A model generated the notes under the pieces. The model saw nothing but the letters and a program-made list of their open reading frames with translations. It ran no database searches and was not told where the DNA came from. A DNA stretch of 62,500 nucleotides from NCBI GenBank assembly GCA_905221605.1, contig CAJNDS010002222.1:121783-184282 (forward strand). Direction: 5' to 3'. The position numbers and the translations under genes are program-made. Below, in pieces: positions 9,893-20,500 of this stretch (position 1 is its first letter; each line of letters starts with the position of its first letter). Origin of the DNA: Symbiodinium natans (lineage: Eukaryota; Sar; Dinophyceae; Suessiales; Symbiodiniaceae).

Positions 9893-9997
9893 GTTTAGGG
9901 TTTAGGGTTTAGGGTTTAGGGTTTAGGGTAACTCTAAACCCTAAATCCTAAACCCTAAGCCCGGAACCCGTCGTCTATGGAAGCTGCGGGATGACAG
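9893..9997 (+). other. 105-base intron that is a telomere-repeat hairpin
   Basis: Starts GTTTAGGG, holds about five TTTAGGG units, then about four CCCTAAA units, then a 40-base tail ending GATGACAG. The two arrays can pair over about 28 bases. Inferred from phase-compatible exons on both sides. Confidence 0.55.
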
Positions 9998-10029
9998 GTC
10001 TTTCTGGAAAATGGAATCTTCGTCGTGAG
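9998..10029 (+). CDS. Gene ending at 10710, exon b (VFLENGIFVV)
   Basis: ACAG|GTC acceptor and AG|GC donor, phase 0 to 2. The frame continues open past the donor. It sits between a CCCTAAA-containing intron and a TTTAGGG intron. Confidence 0.55.
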
Positions 10030-10121
10030 GCGCATCGTCGGGAAGCTCGGACTTTCTGGCCGCGGCTTTTTTCAGGGGTTTAGGGTTTAGGGTTTAGGGT
10101 TTAGGGTTTAGGGTTAAGACT

Positions 10122-10205
10122 CGTGCCCCTAAGGTTGTACCCCTAAAGGCTCCCCCTTAGTATACTCCTCATATGGCCCTTACACTACCTGAAGGATCTT
10201 GCCCC
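10122..10205 (+). repeat. Dispersed element, five-copy family, copy 1
   Basis: GACTCGTGCCCCTAAGG...TTGTACCCCTAAAGG...TATACTCC. Relatives at about 27893-27960 (minus), 43112-43215 (+), 51035-51115 (minus) and 54757-54855 (+). Located inside an inferred intron. Confidence 0.7.
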
Positions 10206-10294
10206 TGGAGCTTGTCCGTGAAGTTCCAAACCCTAAACCCTAAACCCTAAAGCCTAAACCCTAAACCCTAAACCTTGGTTCCTGGTTCCCCCAG

Positions 10295-10335
10295 CCTTCA
10301 GCACCTCTTCATGGAGGATCTCGGCAATTTAGAAG
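10295..10335 (+). CDS. Gene ending at 10710, exon c (LQHLFMEDLGNLE)
   Basis: Pyrimidine-rich CCCCCAG acceptor, one split base, 13 codons, AG|GA donor. Joins in frame to exons b and d. Confidence 0.55.
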
Positions 10336-10441
10336 GAGTAGGGTTCAGAGTTTAGGGTTTAGGGTTTAGGGTTTAGGGTTTACGGTTTACGGTTTACGGT
10401 TTAGGGTTTAGGGTTTAGGGTTTAGGGTTTAGGATCTTCAG

Positions 10442-10710
10442 GTTTGGGCGAGTGTCTAGACCCGGAAAAACTGAGGGTTCCCTGCCCTATGAACGGACCA
10501 TATGAAGCAAGGCCCAGAGAGGCCCGGATTCCAAAAGTGAGATCTACGCCGCCCTCACGAGCAGTGGAAGTTGAGGATTGCTTAAAAGGAGTCCTTGTTG
10601 TCCAGCTCATCCCACAAGTCGGTTGTCATGGATGTCGTGTTGAAAGCTGTAATGCTTCAAGGCTTAGCCCCTTCCAGGCCGTAGCTATGTCATCACGCCC
10701 TCCGACTTAG
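10442..10710 (+). CDS. Gene ending at 10710, stop exon (ECLDPEKLRVPCPMN...)
   Basis: CTTCAG|G acceptor, two split bases, then 88 codons to TAG. Segments: GECLDPEKLRVPCPMNGPYE, a basic Arg/Pro stretch, AVEVEDCLKGVLVVQLIP, then a Cys-rich part (GCHGCRVESCN). The three upstream exons join it without breaking phase. The intron 10336-10441 consists almost only of TTTAGGG/TTTACGG units. The protein is unrecognised; the C..C...C cluster could bind metal. Confidence 0.6.
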
Positions 10711-10778
10711 GGCTGGAGAGCGGTTGCACAGTCGAACAGCCAGTCAGAGAGCCCCTGTGAATTCGCAGCCTGAAGCGA

Positions 10779-10831
10779 ATGCCTCAAGACCCCCAGGGCA
10801 CGCCCGCAAAGAACTTTTTTACCCCTCCCAA
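10779..10831 (+). CDS. Possible start exon (MPQDPQGTPAKNFF...)
   Basis: ATG 68 bases after the previous stop; MPQDPQGTPAKNFFTPP, then a GTAAAG donor. A plausible first exon of the next gene. Confidence 0.4.
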
Positions 10832-11028
10832 GTAAAGAGCCCCAAATCCCCAAACCCCCCCGAATCCTATCCCCAAGCACCCTAAGCACCCTAAGCACCC
10901 TAGGCACCCTAAACCTCAAACCTAAGCACCCTAGGCACCCTAAACCTAAAACCCTGTAAACGCCCTGAGCACCCTAGGAACCCTAAACCCTAAACCCTAG
11001 GCACCCTAAGCCGCTCGTGCCTGCCAAG

Positions 11029-11079
11029 GTCTCCTCTCACCGGACATGCGCTCGGATCCTAAAAGGCCGGGCAGCGGTT
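11029..11079 (+). CDS. Exon candidate (VSSHRTCARILKGRAAV)
   Basis: TGCCAAG|G acceptor, 17 codons, donor at the array junction (gtt|gtttag). It is preceded by a CCCTAAA block and followed by a TTTAGGG block. Confidence 0.4.
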
Positions 11080-11201
11080 GTTTAGGGTTTAGGGTTTAGG
11101 GTTTAGGGTTTAGGGTTTAGGGTTTAGGGGGGATTTCAGGGCTTTTGCATGTTTTTGCGGGGTTTTGGCGCTGGGGGGCCAGGGTGTTTTTTTTACGTCA
11201 G

Positions 11202-11228
11202 CCATGCGCCGCCAACTGTACGTCTTAG
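11202..11228 (+). CDS. Short exon candidate (MRRQLYVL)
   Basis: T-rich tract and CAG acceptor, two split bases, eight codons, AG|GA donor. Phase-compatible with the exon at 11870. Confidence 0.4.
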   Translation, partial: PCAANCTS

Positions 11229-11383
11229 GAATTGGAACTCTTTTGGGGGTTTGGGGCTAGGGGCCAGGGTTTGGGGTTTGGGGTTTAGGGCTTTAGGGTT
11301 TAGGGTTTAGGGTTTAGGGTCTAGGGTTTAGGGTTTAGGGTTTAGGGTAAGGGGGGGGAAAGGGGGGGGAAAGGGGGGGGGGG

Positions 11384-11740
11384 GTGTACCAGGGTGTGCC
11401 AAGAGGCACCTTCAGCCTTTCAGTCAGCCTGTGCTGCAAGCATGGGTTCAGGGCTCAGGCTTTCGGGTTTTTACGCCCCACCCGAAGCCCGTCACTCAAT
11501 CAGCCTAACCGCCCGAAACCTACAGAAGTCCAAGACTTAGGAAATGAGTCAATAAGACTAGAAGACCCAAAAGCTCTTACATCCGAAGCCCCGAGGATCG
11601 AGCACCATCCATCCCTTGCTGAGCTTGGGAACTCCATTGGCAGATGTCCGACTGCAGAGAGGAGCCACCTAGGGTTAAGTTTGCCCAACAACCTTCTTTC
11701 CTGTCTAATCAGCCTAGCTACCCTAAACCCTAAACCCTAA
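11384..11740 (+). CDS. 118-codon open frame
   Basis: Longest open + frame in this area. The middle is well composed (TEVQDLGNESIRLEDPKAL, APRIEHHPSLAELG) and the end is hydrophobic (LPNNLLSCLISLATL). It may be one exon or a composite. A minus-strand frame of 63 codons overlaps. If real, it would interrupt the 11228-11870 join. Confidence 0.4.
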   Translation: MYQGVPRGTFSLSVSLCCKHGFRAQAFGFLRPTRSPSLNQPNRPKPTEVQDLGNESIRLEDPKALTSEAPRIEHHPSLAELGNSIGRCPTAERSHLGLSLPNNLLSCLISLATLNPKP

Positions 11741-11869
11741 ACCCTAAAGCCCTGAACCCTAAAACCCCTAAGCCCTAAACCCCTAAACCCTAAACCCCGA
11801 AACCCTGGAAGATTTGGCGATTCTTCCCCTAGCAGGGGGTTAGGATTCTAATAAGATCCCTCCTCGCAG

Positions 11870-11919
11870 GCTCTAGGTGGGCCTGGCAAGTCGGGTTTGC
11901 TGTCTTGTTCAGAATTTAG
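11870..11919 (+). CDS. Exon candidate, hydrophobic (SRWAWQVGFAVLFRI)
   Basis: Pyrimidine-rich CCTCCTCGCAG acceptor, two split bases, 15 codons then TAG. Phase fits the exon at 11228. Confidence 0.45.
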
Positions 11920-12109
11920 AGGGCTTTGAACGCTCTCTATTCCATGTTTCTAAACCCTAAACCCTACACCCTAAACCTAAACCCCCTTAAACCCCCTTAA
12001 ACCCTAAAACGTAAACCTAAACCGAGTCTTCGACCTGACCCTGATTGATAGGCCTTGATCGCCCTCCCCGCGCTTCAAATGCCCACCCCACCCCTCCCAC
12101 CCCCCGAAC

Positions 12110-12235
12110 TTGCAAAGCACACACAGAGACGCGTTTGTATACATATATACACATACTCGTACATAGATAAAGACAGATGCATGTATGCATGTAAGTATGC
12201 CTGCATGTGTACACATGGTTAAATATGTGTTGGTG
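12110..12235. repeat. ACAT/ATGC-rich simple sequence
   Basis: Degenerate purine-pyrimidine alternation (ACATATATACAC, ATGTATGCATGT). No gene seen from 11940 to 12440. Confidence 0.7.
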
Positions 12236-12456
12236 ATCTCTCCCTCTATCCCTCTCTTCCGTTTTGGCTGGGGTGTGGGCCCTGTCTACAATTTACAGTT
12301 TAGTGCTTAGGTTAAAGGGTTTAGGCTTTAGAGCTTGTAGGTGTCTAAGGAAATAGCCGCCGCCTGCCCTCCAGCAACACTTCCCCGTGTAGCATACTTA
12401 GCCCTAAACCCCAAACCCTCAACCCTAAAACCCTAAACTGTGAACGCTGCACAAGC

Positions 12457-12540
12457 CGAACATCTGCCTCGTGAACAACGCACGTTCATCCCGCACACCG
12501 CCAGTGGGGAAGTTTTCCGCATGAGGGCTCCAACCAAGTC
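12457..12540 (+). CDS. Exon candidate (EHLPREQRTFIPHTASG...)
   Basis: After CACAAG the frame EHLPREQRTFIPHTASGEVF and then RMRAPTK runs into a TTTAGGG array. A second frame (PNICLVNNARSS...) is open too. It sits between CCCTAAA (5') and TTTAGGG (3'). Confidence 0.4.
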
Positions 12541-12751
12541 TTAGGGTTTAGGGTTTAGGGTTTAGGGTCGCTCCTGCTTCAAGTCTTCAACGATCCATTC
12601 CCGAAACCCAAATCTCCGATTCTTTGACCCTAAACCCTAAACTTCTAAACCCTACACCCTAAACCCTCAACCCCAAACCCCAAACCCTAAACCCTAAACC
12701 CTAAACCCAACAATCCTAAACCCAAAGTTGCCCAAAAAATGTGGTTCTGAG

Positions 12752-12844
12752 GTCTGTATAGGGATGTTGAGGCAGGCAGAGAGCCTCCTTTGGTTCATTT
12801 GCTTCCCATCTTTTGGTGTACGTAAGCAAGGTGGCGGGGTGTAG
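12752..12844 (+). CDS. Exon candidate (VCIGMLRQAESLLWFIC...)
   Basis: TCTGAG|G acceptor, 30 codons to TAG, with a hydrophobic segment (SLLWFICFPSF). Unrecognised. Confidence 0.35.
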   Translation, partial: VCIGMLRQAESLLWFICFPSFGVRKQGGGV

Positions 12845-13100
12845 TTTAGGGCTTAGGCCTTATGGCTTCAGCTATCAGGGCTTAGGGCGTAGTGTTTAGG
12901 ATTTAGGGTTTAGGGTTTACGGTGCAAATATGCGAAAAACGAAGTACAGAAAAACGAAGTACAATGTGAGAGGCTCAGGTTTCCTTGTCTGGAGGTTGGG
13001 AGCATAACAGTTGCAAAGTAATTAAGCTTATTGCCCTAGCCGTACTCTACTCACCCACCCTGAACCCTAAACCCCCAACCCTAAACGCTTCTTGGGAAAG

Positions 13101-13267
13101 GCACAGGAATCCGCAAAACTAAGACTTTCCACATGGCCCGATGTACTGAAGTCATCCCCGCACGTGGTTTCACCCGTTTTGGACCCACGACGTAGAATTT
13201 GAGAAGAGCTCAGGAGTCTCCAATTATGTTAAAGGACCTTTTGCGCCTGCAGTTGCCCATTTTTTAG
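13101..13267 (+). CDS. Stop exon or exon pair (AQESAKLRLSTWPDV...)
   Basis: AAAG|G acceptor, then AQESAKLRLSTWPDVLKSSP and on to TGA at 13200-13202. Alternatively a 58-base GT-AG intron after 13163 joins in frame to ESPIMLKDLLRLQLPIF and TAG at 13265-13267. Both look like a gene end. Confidence 0.5.
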
Positions 13268-13398
13268 AGGGGGTAACCTACCCATCTTGCTAGACTACCC
13301 ATGTAACGAGCCCGAAGCACCTAAACTTGGGGGTCTGGATAGGCCGCTAGAGAGCCCGCTCTGTGTCGCAAAGCAGCAAAAGCCACTCGGAGACTCTG

Positions 13399-13674
13399 AT
13401 GAGCCAAACGGATAGCGGACTGCCAAAAACCTTCTCCGTGAAAGTCTCTTTCCTCCGTGAGATGCGCATTGAGAGGAGTGCATGCTTTGCAGATATCATG
13501 GAGGATCATGGAGGAGGAGGACGCGTCACCAGCTGGGACTGGCGGCGGCCGTCGTCCCCGCCAGTAGTCCCACTGGGGGCTGGAATGCCCAGTTCCGTGA
13601 CCCTTTGGCAGCCTTCCGCTTTCAGCCACCGTTCTACACGGCGTCATGTTGATGGCCGGGCCAGGAAGTCGTGA
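13399..13674 (+). CDS. Small ORF in repeat-poor DNA (MSQTDSGLPKTF...)
   Basis: ATG frame of 91 codons (MSQTDSGLPKTFSVKVSFL ... HVDGRARKS), open from 13363. It lies in a 900-base region without telomere repeats, after a likely gene end. A 146-codon minus-strand frame (13321-13761) covers the same DNA, so strand and coding status are uncertain. Confidence 0.35.
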   Translation: MSQTDSGLPKTFSVKVSFLREMRIERSACFADIMEDHGGGGRVTSWDWRRPSSPPVVPLGAGMPSSVTLWQPSAFSHRSTRRHVDGRARKS

Positions 13675-13964
13675 TAGGTGGAAGTCGTTTTTTGCAGCAT
13701 GATTTCTGACCCAGCGACTAGCGGTGCCGGACCCAGAATGCATGGATGGTCCACGTCTCACCGGTCCACACTCACGTTGAAGCTAAGCTTTTTCTTGGCG
13801 GAGAACTCGACTGGGAGACTCCGGCCAGTGTGAATTCCTCCGGACAAGAGCATGCCACCGCTCACAGATCGAGGGCCAAACCGTCATCGGAAAGTGCTAC
13901 CCCCCCCCCCCATGCAGCGACTCTACGTACACCCCACAGTTCTTGTTATTAAGGCATCTTCTTG

Positions 13965-14050
13965 CATGTACATATATATATATTTTATTTATTTATTTAT
14001 TTGTTTATTTGTTTGTTTATACATACATACAGACAGACATACATACATAA
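13965..14050. repeat. (TA)n, (TTTA/TTTG)n and (ACAT/ACAG)n microsatellite
   Basis: Three adjoining simple repeats in the repeat-poor spacer ahead of the PPR gene. Confidence 0.95.
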
Positions 14051-14183
14051 AACCTCTAATTACCCCTCAACCCCTAGACAACCTCCCAACACCTAAGTCT
14101 GTCATGAGCCGCATGCTAGCGATCTCAAGCTCACAAAATGTGCTGGGGGGCCTCAGGAGCTGAGCCCCAAAAGGGGAGCGACC

Positions 14184-14283
14184 ATGGCACCCCCAGTGTG
14201 TCTCCGACAGGAAGCCCGCTCAAAGAAGTTGCACTGTGCTGCGTGTGCATGGTGTATGGGGCTTCTTGGGGTCCCGAGACAAG
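14184..14283 (+). CDS. PPR gene, start exon
   Basis: gcgaccATGG start; MAPPVCLRQEARSKKL then HCAACAWCMGLLGVPRQ; AG|GA donor, phase 1. Basic and Cys-rich without acidic residues beyond one Glu, so it could be an organelle-targeting peptide (inference). Confidence 0.55.
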
Positions 14284-17200
14284 GATGCCCTAAACCCTAA
14301 ACCCTAATCCCTAAACCCTAAACCCTAAACCCCAAACAAAAGCAGGTTAGCGGAAAGGCCTTCTCTGCGCCAACTTCTGCGCCTGAAGCTCCGGTTCAGG
14401 ATTGGGGGCTCAGGCTCGGCTACCAATCGCCTCCCATGAAGACGGGCTTTAGGCTTTGGGGCGTTTAGGGCTTCTAGGGATTAGGCTTTAGGGTTTAGGA
14501 CTTGCAATCCTGAATGAAGGCGACGCAGTTCATGGCTCCCTCACAGTGAGTTCCGGGGGATAGTTTGGGCAGTTGGCCCAGGTATCTCCAGCCTTTCTGC
14601 CCTACCTTGAGCCCGCTCTGCAGGTTTCGGGTTGATAGCTTTCAGGTTCCGCATGAGGGTTTGGGCATTTTGGCCGAGGCCCCTAAACCCTAAACCCTAA
14701 ACCCTAAACCCTAAACCCTTCTCAAACCCCTAAACCCTAAACCCCTCGGGGGGATTGGGGTCAAGTGAGCCACGGCGGCGCCTGTTGCGGCGCGTATCCG
14801 GCGGCGGCTACAAGCCGGCAGGGCTCTGTGGGGCGATGGCGCCCGTGGCTTGGCCCTAAACCCTAAACCCTAAACCCTAAACCCTACACCCTACACCCTA
14901 AACCCTAAACCCTAAACCCTAAACCCTAAACCGTGGGTTCAGGATTTTATCCACGGGTCTCAGAGGTTTGGAGGATGAGGAGATTCGTCAGGGTTCAGGT
15001 TTCAGGGTTTGGGACAGGAGTTTTGGGTTTAGGGCTTCGGCGTTTAGGGTTACCTACCTACAAAGTCGTGAATCCGAAAAACTTCGAGCCCCAAAACCTG
15101 AACCACATGCAGAGGCAAGCTGAAGCTAGGGTTTAGGGGTGAGGGTCTCAGGGTTTCTGTTTCGGTTAGAATTGGTTCGGTTAGAAATTCAAATAGCCCG
15201 AGCCCAAGAACTTATGCCCCAAGTAGCCCAAACCTAAGTTGCCTCCTGGCACTTGGTTTTTGTGTGTTTTGGGGTAGGGTGGAGCTGTGGATGATATAGA
15301 CAAACACAACAAGAAAACCAGAGAATGAGCCCAAAACCTCGTTCTCTCATGGTCCGCTACTGTTTCCCACAGATTTTTAGGCTGGGCAAACTGCAACCCT
15401 GGATTTAGGGTCTAGGGTTTAGGGTTTAGGGTTTAGGGTTTAGGGTGGCCTTCTAAGCCCTAAACCCGAAAGCCCTAAGCCCGTAATAAACGCTAGGCCC
15501 ATGGGACGATTATCGCGAGAACATTCTGCAGAAGTGTTTCCAGAAGTTTCAAAGGGCCAACCTAGAGCAACAACTGAGAAGCCCTAAACTTTGAACGCTA
15601 AGCCCTATAAACGCCTAAACTCTGAACCCTAAACCGTTAAACCCTTCCCTCAACCCTAAACCCTAAACCCTAAACTCTAAACGCTAAACCCTAAGCCCTC
15701 AGCCCTCAGCCCTAAGCCCTATAAGCCCTAAACCCTAAACCCTAAACCCTGAACCCTGAACCCTAAACCCTAAACCCTAAACCCTAAACCCTAAACCCTA
15801 AACCCTAAACCCTAAACCCTAAACCCTAAACCCTAAACCCTAAACCCTAAACCCTAAACCCTAAACCCTAGCCCAGGCTTTGGGAGCCTTGCCCATGTCA
15901 CCGCACAGATCTCCGCTGCCAAGCGCGGAACCGAGTGGCAGAGGGCCCTTGCTTTGCTGCGGGAGGCCAGGGGGGTTTAGGGTTTAGGGTTTAGGGTTTA
16001 GGGTTTAGGGTTTAGGGTTTAGGGTTTAGGGTTTAGGGTTTAGGGTTTAGGGTTTAGGGTTTAGGGTTTACGCGAGAGATCATTGGGGTGATTGCGGGTT
16101 TTGAAACCGAAGCCCCAAACCCCAAACCCGAAACCCTAAACCCTAAACCCTAGACCCTAAACCCTACAAACCCTGAACCCTACAAGCCCTAAACCCTAAA
16201 CTCTTGGGTTTTGGGATGTTTTAGGGTTTGAGCTTCGAGGGTTGCCTCTTGCTACCAGGGGGGGACGCACTTCGGGGGCTTAGGGCCTTTTAGGGCACAG
16301 AGGCCTGGCTGTTTCGAGGGTTGGTACATGGTCCTACCCCTAAACCCTAAACCCTAAACCCTAAACCCTAAACCCCTTATATGCCCAGTGCAACCCATAC
16401 TTCGGATTTTTTCAAGAAGATCAGGGAAAATAGTCCGGGACCAGGTAGCTACCCTGAGAGCTTGGCGTTTCTGAGGGTTGGATGTTGGAGATAACCCTAG
16501 ATTTCTGCAGTTTCAGAGGCTGCTTACTTTGCCTGCATTCCTTTGGAGACCTTGCCATAGCAAGGTTGGCAGACGTGATTGTGCATCATGCTTTGTCTGG
16601 GAGCCTGGTTTCGACTTTGTACAGCACACAGTCTCTCCCGTGCGCTCGACTGGGGTCAGGAGCTCTTCTGTTATGATGACCCGCACGCATTTGCAAGAAG
16701 AATTGGAGTTGTGTCCAGGAATCGACACAGCGAACCTGAGGTTGCTTCTACCTTTCAAAACCCTAAACCCTAAACCCTAAACCCTAAACCCTAAACCCTA
16801 AACCCTAAACCCTAAACCCTAAACCCTAAGCCCTAAGCCCTAAACCCTAAACCCTAACCCTAAACCCTAAACCCTAAACCCTAAACCCTAAACCCTTGGT
16901 TTTGTTCAGGGTTTTGGGTTTATGCGCCCTCGGCTCAGGCTTCTATCCTGGGTTCATGGTTTGAAGCGGTTATGGTTTGGGAGGTTCTTTGGCATCAAAA
17001 GGTTTAGGGTTTAGGGTTTAGGGTGTAGGGTTTAGGCTTTAGGGTCAGAGAGAGAGTGACTAGGACCCGGAGTAGGCCCGTGTTTCCTTTCTCTTTTGGG
17101 TGGGGTTCCCTTCTCATCCCCTTAAAACCAAAAAGGGCACAATCTCTATTCCTAGGTTAGTCCCGGGTCTAGGAGATGTGGGGTGTTTACGAAAATCAAA

Positions 17201-17474
17201 GGCACCCCTAAGGTCGACCCCCAAATATGTAGGATTCCCATACAATAAGGACCCCAGTAAGGTACCTCTAATTTCGGAAGCCCCCATCTTAACCTGAAAC
17301 CCCAGTTTGCAAGCAGCAAGAAGAGAAGTAACTTTACGAGGTCATGTGTTGGCGCTTAGAGTTCAGGGTTTCGGATGTTTTCACTCCTTCCTCTCTCCCT
17401 CTTCCTATTCCTCTTCCGCTGCCTCTTCCGCGTCTCTCTTTGTCTTTTGTCTCCTCTCTTATCTCTATCTTCGT

Positions 17475-17509
<35 letters not shown>

Positions 17510-20500
17510 ATCTCTATCTCTCCTTCCTCCCATTCTATCTCTCCCTCCTCTCCTTCTCTCATTTTCTCTGTTTCTCTCTCAACACTTCTCCGTGCGATAA
17601 TCTGCCTCCTGTCCGGTAGCCGGTGAGTTCTCTACAGCCAAAAGTCCTGGGGGTTTAGGGTTTAGGTTTGGGGCCTAAACCACCAGAAGCTCTGAATGGT
17701 TGGTCCCCCCCCCCCCCCTGCCTCCCTGAGACACGGAGGTCCCACAGCCGGACAACATCTGCTTCAACGCTACCATCTCAGCCTGTGGTCAGGCAGCGAG
17801 GCGACCCCCTTACGGGGTGTTAGCTCGGGCTTGGTGTCCAGGTTTCTAGGGTTAGGGTTTAGGGTTTAGGGTTTAGGGTTCAGGGTTCAGGGTTCAGGGT
17901 TCAGGGTTTAGGGTTTAGGGTTTAGGGTTTAGGGTGTGGGGTTTAGGGTTTAGGGTTTAGGGTAGAAGTGCCGCTAGGGTCTCAACCATGTGCTTTTGTT
18001 CTCGTGGGGGTTGAGGGTTTCCGGCCTTGGGATCGGAGGCTTCAGCGCGCACGGGGCTTCTTGAGCATGAGTCGGACATTGGGGTTCAGGTCTTGGGGTT
18101 TCGTGGAGCATGAGCGAACCGTCCTCTGCCCAACCACTCGCCCCGCAGAGCGAGTTTTAGGGTTTAGGGTTTAGGGTCTAGGGTTGAGGGTTTAGGGTCT
18201 AGGGTTGAGGGTTGAGGGTTGATGGTTGAGAGTTGGGGTGTGTAGGCGGTTGTTGAAGGCTTTTGGAGTCAGGGCTTTTGGAGGATGAGGGTTTAGGGTT
18301 TAAAAAGCTCTTGTTTAGATGTTTTTTACCTGTGGGGGCTTAGTACGGTCAGCAGGTTCAGGGTTTAGGCTATGACTTGTGGATGTATATATAGCTTTGA
18401 GGCGCCCAACATGTCCCAGTCCACAAGGCTCTGCTTGCGCTCTCATCTAGCCCCTTATTGACTTATACTAACAGTGGGATTGTTAGTATAAGGAGGCACA
18501 TCCCAACTCTAAACCCCTCCACCCCAAGGGGAGAGGTCCAAACCCACCCTAAACCCTAGACCCGAGACCCGAGACCCTAAACCCTAAACCCTAAACCCTA
18601 AACCCTAAACCCTAAACCCTAAACCCTAAACCCTAAACCCTAAACCCTAAACCCTAAACCCTACACCCTAAACCCTAAACCCTAAACCCTAAACCCTAAA
18701 CCCTAAACCCTAAACCCTAAACCCTAAACCCTAAACCCTAAACCCTGAACTGAAGGTGGCCGGAGGCGCTGGCACTCCTGGAAGAGTCACGCGAAACGCC
18801 CCTCAGCAGAGAAAGGCTTCTGAGAAGGAGGGGGGAAGTGCGCCGTGCTCCTTAAGAAGGCACAAAGTTTCCCTAAACCCTAAACCCTAAAACCCTGAAC
18901 CCTGAACCCAGAGATCAGGATCTGCAACTATGAGGATTTTGCCCTCAATGCCGCCGTCCACGCCTGTGGTCAGGCTCCGCATCATGACTGGCTTTCTATG
19001 GGTTTAGGGTTTTGGGTTTAGGGTTTAGGGTTTAGGGTTTAGGGTTTAGGGTTAGGGTGTAGGGTGTAGGGTTTAGGGTTTAGGGTTTAGGGTTTAGGGT
19101 TTAGGGTTTAGGGTTTAGGGTTTAGGGTTTAGGGTTTAGGGTTTAGGGTTTAGGGTTTAGGGTTTAAGTTGCAAGTCCAATCGTTCATATAAGCAGCTTC
19201 TCTTCACGAGCCCATTAAACAATAGGAGCTATGCACAACTTGATTTGTTCATGGCAGCTGCCAAAACCCTAAACCCCAAACCCCCAACCCTAAACCCTAA
19301 ACCCTAAACCCTTAACCCTTAACCCTTAACCCTTAACCCTTAACCCTTAAAACGAAACCCTTAACCCTTATAAACCCTAAGACCCATGGCCCTGGCAGGC
19401 ATCGCTGTGGGCTCGCGCCTCGCGCGTACTGGCCAGTGCTCCTTCGGAGGGTTACCAGCCGACTCTTGGTCTCCGCTAGGGCCGCTAGGGTTTAGGGTTT
19501 AGGGGTACCAGCCGACTCGGTTTCTTCCAGGGTCTTTGCAGGTTTAAGGTTTGAGGTTTAGGGTTTTTTCAGGGTTTGGGTTTAGGGGGTTTAGGGTTTG
19601 GGGTTAGGGGGTTTGGGGTTTAGGGTTTGGGGTTTCAGGTTTATGGTTTGGGGTTTAAGGTATAGAGGGTTTAGGGCTTGGGGTTTGGGGTTGAGTGGTT
19701 TAAGGGGTTAGGGTTCGAGGGTTTGGGGTTGGGGGTCTAATAGTAGGGTTGGGGTTTGGGGTTCAGGGCGTTTCAAGGCTGCAGGCTGTGTGGGGAGAGA
19801 TTTTAGGAGGGAGCCTGGAAGGGGGCTTCCGAAGCTGGAGCTGGCAGTTCGTCGCTTCATAAAGTGGCATGGTCGGCATGTTTTTTGTTTTTTTGGAGGG
19901 AGGGGGGGGTGTGGGGCAGCCTCGTATTCGTTAATTGCAGTAGGAACCCCACAAGGACGCGCAACTTGGAGACAAAACCCCTACACCCTAAACCCTCAAC
20001 CCTAATCCTAAACCCTAAACCCCAAACCCTAAACACTACACCCCAAAAACAAAGGAACATCATCACCTACAATGCGGCCCTCACTGCGTGCTTTCGCTGC
20101 GCGGCATGGCAGGTGCGGGCCCAGCTAGGAAGAAACCCTCTGAGACTGGCTTACCTCCCGGCCCCACCCTTACCCGGACAACCTGTTTAGGGTTTAGGGT
20201 TTAGGGTTTAGGGTTTAGGGTTTAGGGTTCAGGGTTTACTAAACCTTATAAACCCTAAACCCTAAACCCGAAACCAAAGTTTTCTATTCTTAAAGAAAGC
20301 TTGAGCCCTGAAGCTGAGATGCTGAACCCCCTCAACCCCAAGCCCTAAACCCTAAACCCTAAAATCTGAACCCTAAACCCTAAGACCTGAACCCTAATCC
20401 CTAATCCCCTATAGCTGTAAACCTCAGACCCCAAACCCTAAACCCTAAATCCCAAGCCCAAACCCCAAAACCCCAAAACCCCAAAACCCCTAAACCCCTA

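Noticed and set aside
13321-13761. 146-codon minus-strand ORF
   Set aside because: Longest clean minus ORF, but no splice sites, no motif and no other minus-strand gene in the window; a + ORF overlaps. Kept as an open possibility only.
17307-17626. Leu/Ser ORFs and a Glu/Arg minus ORF
   Set aside because: CT-rich simple sequence inside an intron.
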